DNA from: Glandiceps talaboti
Taxonomy: Eukaryota; Hemichordata; Enteropneusta; Spengelidae
Assembly (NCBI RefSeq): GCF_964340395.1
Contig: NC_135556.1
Coordinates: 587,501 to 651,500, forward strand
Direction of reading: 5' to 3'
DNA length: 64,000 nucleotides
A program made the position numbers and the translations under genes. A model generated the notes under the pieces. That model was not told the DNA's origin, made no database searches, and saw only the letters and a program-made list of their open reading frames with translations. This document shows positions 11,117-22,752 of the stretch, in pieces. Each line of letters starts with the position of its first letter. Position 1 is the stretch's first letter.

Positions 11117-12370
11117 GCACTACCGTTCGGCCTCGCAACAGTGCCAAGAGTCTTTACTTGAGTAGTTTCCACACCGGTGACCACTCTCCATGCATGGTTT
11201 TCTACTCAATCTTTATCCAGATGACTGGCTGCCACACGACAAAGAAGTCATACAGCTGTGTCGCTTTATTCGAAACACCCAGATGCTCCTGAGGTCTCTC
11301 GGGTTTCTTTTGAGTCCCAACAAATCCATCCTAGTTCCCACTCAGGACATGATTTTTATTGGGATGTGTTTTCTGACCAAACGGGATAGTCTGTCCACCG
11401 CAAGAGCGAGCGGACAGATTGACTTGCTGGTAAGGCTTGTATTGGCACAACCTCGCATACAAGCCAAACTATTTCTGTCCCTGTCGGTTCTGATGAATTC
11501 CATCATTGACATTTCACCTTGGGCACGCCTCAGAATGTAATCCATTCAGCTCTACCAGTTGGCTAACTGATGCCCCAGTATCCATTCAGTGGAGTCCACA
11601 GTTCCCATCCTACCACCCCTTTTTCCTCACCAACAGTGGTGGCTCGACAAGGAGGCAATATTGGAGGGAAAACTGTTGTCAAGTTGGAAACCAGACTTTT
11701 CCCTTTTTACTGATGCGTCCAAGTTGGAATGGGGAGCCCATATGGACCACACTGGACTTCAGGTACTTAGGATCAACCAACCTCTGTCACATCAACTGGT
11801 TAGAATTGCAGGCAGCTGTTCTAGCTGTTCACCAGTTTGAACACCTGTGGTCACACCACAATGTACTAGTCAATACAACAGTGGTGGCTTACATCAACAA
11901 ACTGGGGGGACCAGGTCACCGACCCTATGTTATCTCACCTGGGACCTAACGCACTGGTGCAAGGACAGGAAGATAACACTCAGGGTGTGGTACCTTCCAG
12001 GGAAGCGCAATGGTATCACAGATGCACTCTTGCGCTGCATCCAAGTTCGCCCCCACAGAGTGGGAGATTCCACAAGATGTAGCCAGTCAGATCTTCATCA
12101 AGTGGAACAAGCCGGTAGTCAACCTGTTTGCGACCTTTTCAATCACAAACTCCCTCTCTTTGTATCTCCAGTACCATATCTCAGAGCTATGGAAGTGGAT
12201 GCCCTGTCGTTCAGCTGGGAGGGTTTGGAGGCCTATGCCTTTCCACCTCTACCCCTTCTACCACTAGTCCTCAGAAAAATCCAAGAGGACAGGTGTGTAC
12301 TATGTCTCGTCGCTCCACTGTGGCCAAACCGTTTGTGGTTCCCAATGTTACTGTCTCTCCTAATAGATCT
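11117..12370 (+). pseudogene. DIRS-like reverse transcriptase and RNase H, frameshifted
   Basis: The motif LPFGLATVPRVFT (from 11117) is the substrate-binding block of DIRS/gypsy-type RT. A frameshift leads to FLLNLYPDDWLPHD (about 11195), where YPDD is the YxDD catalytic box, and then FLLSPNKS..PTQDMIFIGMC, the thumb region. RNase H follows: FSLFTDASKLEWGAHMD (about 11700, catalytic TDAS), LELQAAVLAV, and, in other frames, TTVVAYINK and VWYLPGKRNGITDALLR. Next comes LPLFVSPVP..VDALSFSWEGLEAYAFPP, the linker typical of DIRS elements before the recombinase. At least four frame changes show it is inactive. Confidence 0.88.
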
Positions 12371-12439
12371 CCCGTGTGAGCTGCCACTGAGGGAAGATCT
12401 GTTGTCACAGGGATGGAACATCTTTCACTCGCACCCGGA

Positions 12440-13130
12440 GACATTCCATCTACAAGCATTCAGATTGTCAAACAATCTCTCATTGCAAAGGGCTTTTCTC
12501 GCAAGACTGCCATGGTCAACGCAAGACCCCAGCGAGCAAGTACCCTTGCCACTTACGGGGAAAAGTTGAAAAGATTCTCTAGTTGGTGTGATCAATGATC
12601 AATTGATCCACTCTGAGTTTCTTCACAACAATTAACTACCTTTTTGTTTGAGATTTTTGATGTAGAGAAGTTAGCTGTTCAGACCATAATGATATACCAG
12701 TGAACTCTTTCTAGTACCATTAGGAGTGTTGGGGGGGGGGGGGGTCCTGACTTTGCCTCCCCACTAGCTGTTATGGGGAATGCTGTTCCTGCCCAAACTC
12801 AAGATTGAAAGAGAAAACCTGCTTGCTAAGTATGTCCAAGTATAGATTACAGCCCAATGTCAATTGTAAAGAAATCACTTATTGTTATGTGTGGATGCTA
12901 GAGTTGATTGCCACTGTTATTTTAATGTAGTGTACCATACGTACAATTGTACATCTCTAGATAAGATATTATCCAGTATGATAAGGAATTTCCACATTCA
13001 GAGACCACCTCAGCCCATTTCAGTTCCCCATTGGAGTCTTTCTTTAGTGCTCAACACCCTACAATCTCCGCCTTTTGAGCCTCTATATCACTTAAGACTA
13101 CTTTTCTGCTAGCCATCAGCTTTTACCTGT
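12440..13130 (+). pseudogene. DIRS-like tyrosine recombinase, N-terminal part, broken
   Basis: From about 12470 the frame reads KGFSRKTAMVNARPQRASTL then TLATYGEKLKRFSSWCDQ, the SAM-like N-terminal fold of DIRS recombinases (x-x-T-x-x-x-Y-x-x-x-x-x-x-F-x-x-W). After several stops and a 12-G run near 12730, the frame recovers as PPQPISVPHWSLSLVLNTLQ and SPPFEPLYHLRLLFC (12995-13110), the block just before the first catalytic arginine. The catalytic H-x-x-R and Tyr boxes are missing. The sequence then passes into the terminal repeats. Confidence 0.75.
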
Positions 13131-13256
13131 GGGACATGGCCCAAGAGGCAGCCAAGATGTTTCCCCTGGGTCCTGTCAGTTCTGCTCAGAATATTGCTAC
13201 ACCTTTCTCTGTGGAGACCCCCTCCACCAAGTAGGTGTCGTATTCTAGGCTTACCA

Positions 13257-13503
13257 AAAAGTAAGCAAAAAGGTGGGTATTTGGCTGTACAGAATTGTAA
13301 TTTATACCGAAATGAATTTCTGTATAAGACTAATACCCACCTTTTACGCTCCCACCCTCCTCCCCACAGTCTCCAGTTCTTTAACCTTCGGTTGCTTATC
13401 AAACTTGGCAATATCAATGGGGAAGCAGAGGGTAACCCAAAAGTAAGCAAAAAGGTGGGTATTAGTCTTATACAGAAATTCATTTCGGTAGAAATTACAA
13501 TTC
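13257..13503. repeat. Inverted repeat at the DIRS-like 3' end
   Basis: About 51 bp at 13295-13345 (TTGTAATTTATACCG ... ACCCACCTTTT) is the reverse complement, with one mismatch, of 13453-13503. The motif AAGTAAGCAAAAAGGTGGG is also directly repeated (about 13260 and 13442). DIRS elements carry inverted terminal repeats plus an internal complementary region; this fits that scheme. Confidence 0.75.
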
Positions 13504-14220
13504 GGTTGAATTAGCTGAGAAATACCTACAGTAGGGGGTAGGGGTAAAGTATCTTCTTCTGTACTTTTCATTCAGCATCTTAGGTACATACTTATACATT
13601 TTTCTGACTGCTAGAACATATATCTTTACAGGAAATATACTTCCTTTGAATAAACAGCTTGTAATGTTGACATACATACCAAAGCTATCGTTTTTCAGGA
13701 AAATATCCTAAGATTGTTGAAGGTAAATAGGGTAGGGGTATGATGTCTTCCTATGTGCTTAGTACACAACACCTACATATGTAATCAATACTTTAACATG
13801 GTTTTGTGATTGTTAGAATATTTTTCTTAACAAAAATAAACTGAGTTTACTTTGAATATCTAGCAAATTATGTGAAAATAAATGCCAAAAAATATATGGA
13901 GACTTTTCATTGCCGACAATTTTTCCAGCAAATGACATAAAGTTTCCATTCTTTGTTTAATAACATGATCTGATACACATAAGGGGTATTTTTTTATTCG
14001 GTTGAGTGAGCTGAACAAGAAAAAGTAGTTTAACATAGAATATTTTGAAGATTATTATTGATTTTCCCCCATACAAACCAATACTATATGCTATTGTTTT
14101 GAAATTTCTAGCAAATTATGTGACAATAAATGCCAAATATCTGGTTTAGGGGGAAATCAAAACACCAAGGTAAAGGTTAAAGATGGGGTAAAACACCTGT
14201 GATCTATTTTGAGTTTTTAG
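13504..14220 (+). repeat. Rep-G units, inner end of the + array
   Basis: It holds a nearly complete unit (GGTAGGGGTAAAGTATC to TTTCCATTCTTTG) and the start of a further one (ATAACATGATCTGATACAC, 13960). It ends with TATCTGGTTTAGGGGGAAATC and AACACCAAGGTAAAGG, which is matched inverted at about 15650-15775. Confidence 0.75.
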
Positions 14221-15649
14221 TTTTATTTTCAAATGTGATAAATTTTACATTATAATTATTTAGACTTTAGTATTCGCTATCTCTTTGAAAACATACACTT
14301 TACATGTGAAAATACTGCAAAAACAATAATTGTTATCCAAGCTTTTTAAAAAATAGGTTAACAAAAGTTTAAATTTTCTGTCCATTATTCAGATGTTATG
14401 TATAGTCCACAAACTATTAAAGTGCAAGTAACATTTAGACTCTTTACTTAAAAAATAGAGGAAATATGGTGTTTGACTTTTCAGTCGTAAAATGCACATA
14501 CACTGTAAAGTTGGTGTACCTTTGTGAGGCTGTGAGCCCAGATTTTTCTCTCTTTTTTAAAACTTGGCATGGTAACTTTATTTGATGGTCTAAAATTGAT
14601 GCCATGGCCGGAAAGGGTGGTGTGCTTTTGTGCATTTGGTGAAAAATTTGAAAGCAGCCAGGTACAGATGCCATTTTAAGTGATAACTGTCTTTCATGGT
14701 AACAATAAATAACACGTTAAAGCAAAATTAAGTGAATTAAGTGGCGTGTTCCTCGGACTACTATAGTTTACCACAATTGTTATATAATGCTCATTATTTC
14801 ACATATCATCTATGGACTGGGAAGCACATGCCATCTTATTTGAATGAAATTTTTACAAAATAAAAGTGTTAAGAGCCTAATTATATTAAGTGACTGTGTT
14901 TTCAATCTTGATGTACCTAACAAGAACACATTTTTTTCATCCTAGAGAACTAAACTAGTATCAGGAATGATCCATATATTCCAATAGCTATGCATAGGAC
15001 AAGACAATTAACATTATATTTGCAAGATCAAAACTTCAGAATAGTATACATGTACCAACTGATAGCAGGAATATTCACTGCAGGTCAGAATTCAAAAGAA
15101 AATACAAACAATATCTACACTTGTCCAGTTAGTTTCCATACCAGTAGACAACTCATCATATCCTTTCTTTCCTTTCATGTATGAAAATTAGGCACTCATG
15201 ATGTTTTGAAAGCCCACATATATTTCAAAATATTTTTACAGTGGTTGAACTTGATTGGTTGATAGTAAACTACCTCTAATCCCCTTTTCATAGTATCATG
15301 TAATCATTTATCATTAGTACACTGTATCTTGAATATATATATTTATATATCTTTGAGATAAACAAATAATATAAGAGAGATTTTATGATGAAGATCTGTA
15401 ACATGTTATCAAATTAAGATGACCAAGCAAACTTTATGTTCCATGGTCAAGTTAGGTATATTATTGGGACTTTCAAAGCCATGTTTAAACAACTGTTAGA
15501 TAAAGCATCAAAACCAGTCTCTGTTACAGTCAGTGAAATGGGTAGATAAAGTATACTGTGGTAGTAGAGACTTTTAAAAGAGTGTTGCTCCAATGAAATG
15601 GTGTCTGAAGTTCGGTTTCTGATTCACTATTCCGAGATTTAATTCTAAT
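14221..15649. other. Spacer between inverted Rep-G arms; no gene seen
   Basis: Low-complexity AT-rich sequence. The ORFs at 14444-14674 (minus) and 14990-15184 have no recognisable family or splice context. Confidence 0.45.
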
Positions 15650-15775
15650 TGAAAGTGTGCCTTAACCCTACATTAAACTTTACCATCTTCCTTGGGGTTT
15701 TGCTTTCCCCTTTAAACCAGATATTTTTGGAAGTTACTTTCACATAATGTGCTAGATATTCAAAGTAAACCAATT
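15650..15775 (-). repeat. Inner edge of the minus-oriented Rep-G array
   Basis: Read on the minus strand this gives TTTGAATATCTAGCACATTATG, here as GAATATCTAGCACATTATG, then AAAATATCTGGTTTAAAGG and GCAAAACCCCAAGGAAG, the inverted partner of 14110-14220. Confidence 0.7.
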
Positions 15776-16346
15776 TTTAGCTCCACTGTCAGTGAGAGCT
15801 GCACAGAGCTTTAGGTTTAGAGGTTGATTCTTTGTCGTCACGCCTCTGTCTGTCAACTTTTTTTATTTTCATCTTCTTCTCCAAAACTGACAGTCAGAAT
15901 ACTTTGATATTTAGTCTGCAAGTTGCTTGGGGAAAGCTATTCAGATTTTTCATGCCAAGTTGATCTGTGTCATTTTGTGCAATTTTTTCCCCCAAAATTA
16001 TATTTTCATCATCTGAAATACTACTCGTCAGATTGCTTTGATATCTGGCATGTCGATGTGAGGGTAGCTTACTTAGATTTGTTAATTTCAAGTCAGCACA
16101 TCTTTTCTATTTTCGATGAATTTTTTATTGTATTTATTAAACTGTAAAGTAGATGCATGCTTATTTTGACCGACACCATATTGGAAATCAGCCCACTAGA
16201 CTGAAGGAAACAGCTACCTTTCAAAAGACACCATATAGACAACAGACAACAAACAATGTAGTTATATGTATCGTGCACCCTCAACGACAAGTGACCAGCA
16301 TGAATCCAATATCTTTGAGATTACCTTACAGAATAGTGCATCCCTG
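15776..16346 (+). mobile_element. Rep-B copy 2, 5' part
   Basis: It starts TTTTTAGCTCCACTGTCAG, close to the Rep-B terminus, and has TCATGCCAAGTTGATCTGTG, GATTGCTTTGATATCTGGC, AATTTCAAGTCAGCACATC and CCATATTGGAAATCAGCCC. The 3' half is absent. Confidence 0.7.
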
Positions 16347-17840
16347 AAAATAAGATGGCGTGCTGTGCTGAAGTCATGGTGAACGAAAGGTTTTTAGGCT
16401 GAAACTATAAAAGAAGACTTGAATGATCATAACTTAGATTAGATAGGGTTCATAACATTCTAGTTTATTTACAAATCGACTTTTGATATCGATTGGATCT
16501 CTAAATTTGGCCCGGGCAGTCTATAATCTGTCCCAGCCAGTGCATGATGATGATACATGATAAAAACCCTACACTATGGGTGTGGTATGGTAGTGCAGTG
16601 CACAACTTACTTTAAGTTCAATGACATGAATGACAATGTTAACTTTCAACTTGACACAGACCCAATTGTAAAAGTGTTTGATAGGAAATTAATATTATGT
16701 CACATGTAATCCCAGCATTTTCTTGCCAAGCTTTGCCAGAGGGGTGTAATTGTAACAGCATTGAATGGCTTTTCTAAAGAGTAGTGACAGCCCCTTTCAT
16801 GATGAATGTTTATAAATGATGCACGCCACAAAGAGTAAGGAGTAAGGTTTTTTTACAGCACAGCTCACTGAAAGTTCCATGTTCTTACGTAAAGTGGTAA
16901 TACCAGTAAATATATGGCATGTCTATTTTCTTTTACAATTTAAGACTCAAATCAGACAAAAACAATGCATTATGATTTTTTTTCACGTTGATTTTACATT
17001 GTAGTGTATTGACAGAAATATTTTACTTGTCCAAACGGGCATCGAATGGAAATGTACTTGTCCTAGACAATCAAGCCCTGCTGAATGAGAGCCCTTGAGA
17101 CAAACAATGTGAGACATGGTTAGAAAGGCTTTTGCTTTGTCTTCTCACCATGGGTAGTCCAGACTACGCCATAGGCAATTCATACCCTCTCGTCACCATT
17201 TCATGTTCAATATCTGAAACATTTTCATTTTGAGCTTCATTACTCAATCTAGCACACTACATGAAGTCCCTCTAAGGACTCTGTGTGTGTGAATTTACCA
17301 TTCACTATATGCTCTGAGATGGTTCACTGCCATCATTCAGGAACATGGATCTCTCGGTGTATACCGAGTTTACAGTTATTTTCAGTGACATAATAGGAAC
17401 AAAATAGGAACAGCCGACCTATTTTCACAGGCTATTGAACCATGTGAACATCGCATTGAGTTCAGTTGGAGTGGAAAATGGCTGGCAAGATCAAAGGAAT
17501 CAATTTAAAAATAATCATTGCACTGAACCTTCACTCAAGCTAAATTCAAACTCAAACATTTTCGATATTTCTATTAGAGAGATGCCAGCTTGAAACTTTC
17601 ACAGTATCGTTACAATAGTAACTTCTACATCTGTCAAATTTTTTACGAAGTTTATCATAATACTATAGTCTTGAGAAAATGTGATTCTGCTATCATGGAT
17701 TCAGCCAATGGTCCACACATTTTAATATGAAAAATATGACAACAAAGTTTAAATTCCCTTTTAACATGTCTTCAAAAACAGAACTGTACAGTCTCAGGCA
17801 CATGAAGTGCGAAACAATGGAGAAAATCGATGGCAAAATC
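16347..17840. other. No gene recognised
   Basis: No exon with supporting homology and no window-wide repeat was found. A PPEF N-terminal exon could lie here or in other upstream gaps, but I could not identify an IQ-motif coding block. Confidence 0.4.
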
Positions 17841-17960
17841 GACCCCCCCCCCAACTTTCTGTGTGAAATGTGTTCTATAGTGACTGTGTGTGAGTCATCA
17901 TATGAAACCACTAACCACTCCATTACTTTGCTAAAACGTAACTGCATAGTGGAGGAGCTG
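17841..17960 (+). repeat. Rep-B 3' fragment
   Basis: CCAACTTTCTGTGTGAAATG, CATATGAAACCACTAACCAC and ACTGCATAGTGGAGGAGCTG match the block preceding the Rep-B 3' end at 6768, 39500 and 47500. The terminal CAGCGGAGCTA is missing. Confidence 0.65.
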
Positions 17961-19552
17961 AGGGGAAATCATTAATAACTTTCAAAATATTCAATGTTAA
18001 CCTACAAAGAATGGAAAGTTTATGTCATTTTCAGGAAAAATTGTTGACTTTTTAAGGAATCGGGGATTTAAAGCCTCCAGATATTTTTTGACATTTATTT
18101 TCACATAATTTGCCAGTTATTCAAAGTAAACTCATTTTTTTGTTAAGAAATATATTGTAACAATCACAAAACCATGTTACTGTATGGATTACATATGTAG
18201 GTGTTGTGTACTAAGCACATAGGAAGACATCTTACCCCTTCCCCATTTACCTTCAGCAATTTTAGGATATTTTCCTTAAATAGGATATCTTTGGTATGTA
18301 CGTCAACATACTTATTAAAAGAAAGTACATTTCCTGTAAAGACATTATGTTCTAGCAATCAGAAAAATGTATTAGTATGCTCCCAAGATGCTGAATAAAA
18401 AACACAGAAGAAGATACTTTACCCCTACCCCCTACTGTCGGTATTTCAAAATAATATCTTATTTATATTGGTTTTAATGGGGGAAAATCTTTATTAACCC
18501 TCAAATATTCAATGTTAACCTACTTTTTCTTGTTCTGCTCATTCAACTGAATAAAAAACACCCCTATTGTGTATCAGATCATGTTATGTAAAAAAGATTT
18601 GGAAAGTTTATATATCATTTTGCGGAAAAATTATCAATTTTTCAAAATTGGTGATTAAAAGTCTCCAGATATTTTTGGCATTAATTTTTTAATAATGTGC
18701 TAGATATTCAAAGTAAACACATTTATTTTGTTACAAAACATATTCTAGCAACTGCAAAACCATATAATTGTATTGATTACATACATGTATGTAGGTATTG
18801 TATAAAAGCACATACTTACCCCAGTTCACCTTCTACAATCTTTGGATATTTTCCAGAAATTTGATTTTTAGCATGTATATCAACATTACAAGCTATTTAT
18901 TAAAAGAAAGTATATTTCCTGTATAGATATATGTTCTAGCAATCAGAAAAATGTATTAGTATGCTCCTAAGATGCTGAATGAAAAGCACAGAAAAAGATA
19001 GTTTACCCCTACCCCCTACCGTCGATATTTCAAAATAATAGCTTATGTTGGTTTTTAATGGGAAAATCATTAATAACCCTCAAATATTCAATATTAACCT
19101 ACTTTTTTCTTGTTCAGCTCATTCAACAAAATCCCACCCCTTATGTGTTTCAGATCATGTTATTTAAAAAAGGAATGGAAAGTTTATATGTCATTTTGAT
19201 TTTTCAAAAATTGGAAATTTAAAGCCTCCAAAAATGTTATTTCTTGGCATACATTTATATGTATGGCAAACATTATTATCATTAGAAAGGAAATTTCCTA
19301 AGCTTTCCAAATATATCACAGATAATAAAGTCCTTGCTTGCATGTATCATGTGGAAGACAATGCGTTACCCCTACCCTCAACCTTGTGACGCCCTTCTGT
19401 GATGGGCATGTAATTTGAAATTGAGGCCAAATAGGTAGTGCATCCGAAAACTTTCACTGTTAACATTTAGTTTCTCATTCAGGAGACTATAATGAACAAA
19501 AAAATATCAATGTTGGAGGTTGGGGGGGGGGGGGGTGCATGGCCCATGGACT
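17961..19552 (-). repeat. Rep-G tandem array, minus orientation
   Basis: Two nearly complete units (about 18001-18595 and 18596-19165) are followed by the outer variant unit (19166-19552) that ends in a 14-G run and TGCATGGCCCATGGAC. Each unit shows, inverted, the same landmarks as the + units: GATCATGTTATGTAAAAAAG, TACCCCTACCCCCTAC, ACATATGTAGGTGTTG. ORFs are not conserved between units. Confidence 0.78.
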
Positions 19553-20112
19553 ACATCTAGTGTGTGTCTGCCAGCCTGTCAGTCTGTCTTCTGCTGTCTT
19601 TCTTTCTTTCTGTCCTGATTAATCAGAGAACTAATTACTAGTATCTTGTCATTCTGCTAACCACAGTCTTGGATGACACTACAGCTGGAACACCTTGGCA
19701 GATGGCTGCACAATGTAAGGGGCAATGAAATCAACTTTGCATGTCAAGTCGAGTCAAAATCATCATCTACATTAGGCATGCCCTTTCCCAGCTTTCACCG
19801 GCAAATAATGACATGAACATTTATAATTTGACACCATGCTACTTGTATACACTGCTAGTAGTACTATGAGTCACCAAGTTGGGCTACATATGCACAAGCT
19901 ACATGAACATGTCATTTTCTAGATTCCCTCAAAATACACAACATTTTCCATGAATCCCTTCATGTCTTAGTTGGTTCATAGACGACAGCCAATGCTAGTG
20001 ATGATTAAACAATAGCTATCATAAGTTTTGTGTAAATGTTAGACTATCATTTTGCAAATATCAAATTGGTTTCATTATTTCCAAATAGTTCATTAGATTA
20101 TTACATATTATA
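19553..20112. other. No gene recognised
   Basis: It begins with a GTCAGTCTGTC-rich stretch next to the Rep-G end, then unannotated AT-rich sequence. Confidence 0.4.
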
Positions 20113-20511
20113 TTATAGCATTACCAATTCCAGTGAATTTTGTGACGTCATCGCTGTACATTATTACTGATAATGTACTCCATTATTGGGCATCGCGGCC
20201 CCGGAACGAGCATAACAATACAAGCTTATTTGTTCTGTTTCTTCGTACGACTAGGTATTTTTTCGAAATGTATGTTGTTACTTATGATTGTCATTTCCAC
20301 TGTTTAAAAATACAACGCATTCATGAAACAAGTTTGTCTTCACAGCAGTTCATTGAAGTGTATATGTGTGTGTACGTGTACGCACGTGTGTCGCTATGAT
20401 TAGTATTCAGCTTCCGGGCCGAACATGGCAGACGATGTTCAGCGCTGTGTATAGTATACGTTGTTTTGCGTTTCTCGGTCTACAAATTCACTGGAATTGG
20501 CAAAACTATAA
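20113..20511. mobile_element. TIR element K (about 0.4 kb)
   Basis: The sequence CCAATTCCAGTGAATTT at about 20124-20140 is repeated inverted at 20484-20500. With a few mismatches the inverted arms extend outward to TTATAG, giving about 27-30 bp. No target duplication is clear and no transposase is seen. ORFs at 20133-20399 and 20366-20662 run across it and are not believed. Confidence 0.6.
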
Positions 20512-20520
20512 AATAATAAC

Positions 20521-20656
20521 AATAATGTATGCCCTCCCAGTCCATAATGGACTCAAGCAAACTTTGCACTCCATAATGGGCTCGGCTGTCGCCTCGCCCA
20601 TTATGTCGTTCAAAGTTTGCTTTCGTCCATTATGGGCTGGGAGGGCGTACATTATT
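20521..20656. repeat. Hairpin element L (about 62-bp arms)
   Basis: Arms read AATAATGTA(T/C)GCCCTCCCAG, CCATAATGGAC, AAGCAAACTTTG and CATAATGGGC on both strands, with about nine mismatches over roughly 63 bp and an 8-10 nt centre. It is a foldback or MITE of about 136 bp right beside element K. Confidence 0.8.
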
Positions 20657-21056
20657 GTTTAAATAACAAAAGCTAAAGTCAAGAGACAATGCCAGACCTT
20701 TAGAAAATAGTAAATTGTACATATATGATGTTGCTTTTTATTACCTTTTAATTTCAAAGGGCTCATACATAAAAATACTTGAAGAGGAATTCAACAGATT
20801 TGGAAACAAAAAAGGATAGTACATGAGACAACCTTTAGAGTAAACTATGTAGATATGGATTAATGAATATAATGTCTGTTTGCATCACATCGGTTGCATC
20901 ACATGAGATGTGACAGTCGCAAACATTTTTGATAACAGAATGTCAAATGATAAGACTTTGCAAACATACCAAACATTTGAGTCACCCTCCCCAATGTTTT
21001 CACATTGCTGAATCATATAAAATACAATTCAAGGAGGAAGGCAGTCAACCAATGCA
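20657..21056. other. No gene recognised
   Basis: AT-rich sequence between hairpin L and the 32-bp satellite; nothing supported. Confidence 0.4.
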
Positions 21057-22749
21057 TAAAGAGAGCAAAAATGACTTTTAGGCCCTATGATAGAAACCGT
21101 AAATTACTGTTAGGCCTTTTGATAGAGAGCATAAAGGACAGTTAGGCCTCTGATAGAGAGCATAACGGACTGTTAGGACCTATGATAGAGAGCATACTGG
21201 ACAGTTAGGCCCTATGATAGAGAGCATATTGGACAGTTAGGCCGTATGATAGAAGAGCATAATGGACAGGCCATATGATAGAGAGTAGAAAGGACTGTTA
21301 GGCCCTATGATAGAGAGCATAATGGACAGTTAGGTTGTATGATAGAGCAGAGTGGACAGTTAGCCCTATAACAGCGAGCATAATGGACAGTTAGGCCCTA
21401 TGATAGAGAACATAATGGACAGTTAGGCCCTATGATAGAGAGCATAATGGACAGTTAGGCCCTATGATAGAGAGCATAATGGACAGTTAGGCCCTATGAT
21501 ATAGAGCATAATGGACAGTTGGGCCCTATGATAGAGAACATAATGGACAGTTAGGCCCTATGATAGAGAGCATAATGGACAGTTGGGCCCTATGATAGAG
21601 AGCATAATGGACAGTTAGGCCCTATGATAGAGAGTAGAAAGGACAGTTGGGCCCTATGATAGAGAGCATAATGGACAGTTAGGCCCTATGATAGAGAGTA
21701 GAAAGGACAGTTAGGCCATATGATAGAGAGCATAATGGACAGTTAGGCCCTATGATAGAGAGCATAATGGACAGTTGAGCCCTATGATAGAGAGTAGAAA
21801 GGACAGTTAGGCCCTATGATAGAGAGCATAATGGACAGTTAGGCCCTATGATAGAGAGCATAATGGACAGTTAGGCCCTATGATAGAGAGCATAATGGAC
21901 AGTTAGGCCCTATGATATAGAGCAAAGTGGACAGTTAGGCCATATGATGGAGAGCATAATGGATAGTTAGGCCCTATGATAGAGAGCATAATTTATAGTA
22001 AGCCCTATGATAGAGAGCATAATGGACAGTTAGGCCATATGATAGAGAGTAGAAAGAACTGTTAGGCCTATGATAGAGAGCATAATGGACAGTTAGGCCC
22101 TATGATAGAGAGCATAATGGACAGTTAGCCCTATGATAGAGAGCATAATGGACAGTTAGGCCATATGATAGAGAGTAGAAAGGATTGTTAATCCCTATGA
22201 TAGAGAGCATAATGGACAGTTAGCCCTAAGATAGAGAGTATAATGGACAGTTAGGCCATATGATAGAGAGCATAATGGACAGTTATGCCATATGATAGAG
22301 AGTAGAAAGAACTGTTAGGCCTATGATAGAGAGCATAATTTGCAGTTAGGCCCTATGATAGAGAGTATAATGGACTGTTAATCCCTATGATAGAGAGTAT
22401 AAAGGACAGTTAGGCCGTATGTTAGAGAGCGTAATGGACAGTTAGGCCATATGATAGAGAGTAGAAAGGACTGTTAGGCCTATGATAGAGAGCATAATTG
22501 ACTGTTAGGCCCTTTGATAGAGCGCATAATGGACAGTTAGCCCTATGATAGAGAATAGAATGGACTGTTAGGCCCTATGATAGAGAGTATAAAGGAGAGT
22601 TAGGCCCTATGATAGAGAGTAGAAAGGACTGTTAGGCCGTATGATAGAGAGCAAAATGGACAGTTAGGCCATTTGATACAGCGCATAAAGGACAGTTAGG
22701 CTCTATGATAGCGAGCATAGTGGACAGTTAGGCCCTATGGTAGAGAGCA
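21057..22749. repeat. 32-bp satellite array
   Basis: About 52 units with consensus TTAGGCCCTATGATAGAGAG followed by CATAATGGACAG. Variants include GTAGAAAGGACTG and CATATGATAG. Spacing is imperfect, with 1-3 bp indels. No spacer diversity, so it is not a CRISPR array. Confidence 0.95.
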
Positions 22750-22752
22750 GTG

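Larger units (their letters stand above)
9281..13503 (+). mobile_element. DIRS-like tyrosine-recombinase retrotransposon, decayed
   Basis: The left terminus (9281-9365: CTGTACAGACAAATACCC, GCTTACTTTTGGGTTACCC, GATATTGCCAAGTTTGATAA) recurs inverted at 13397-13480. A third copy of the terminus lies at 13257-13310. Between them lie RT, RNase H and tyrosine recombinase remains in that order, which is the DIRS layout. Rep-G sequence breaks at the left edge and resumes at the right edge (TTCGGTTGAATTAGCTGAG), so it sits in a Rep-G unit. A Rep-E copy is nested at 9489-10292. The stretch 10293-11116 should hold gag but nothing is recognisable. Confidence 0.8.

Noticed and set aside
10528-11292. ORFs at the DIRS 5' region as a separate host gene
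   Set aside because: They lie between the DIRS left repeat and its RT, have no exon signals, and the following frame carries RT motifs, so they are decayed element sequence.
17461-17520. ATG-containing stretch as a possible PPEF first exon
   Set aside because: The short frame (MAGKIKGINLK) lacks an IQ motif and there is no supported donor.
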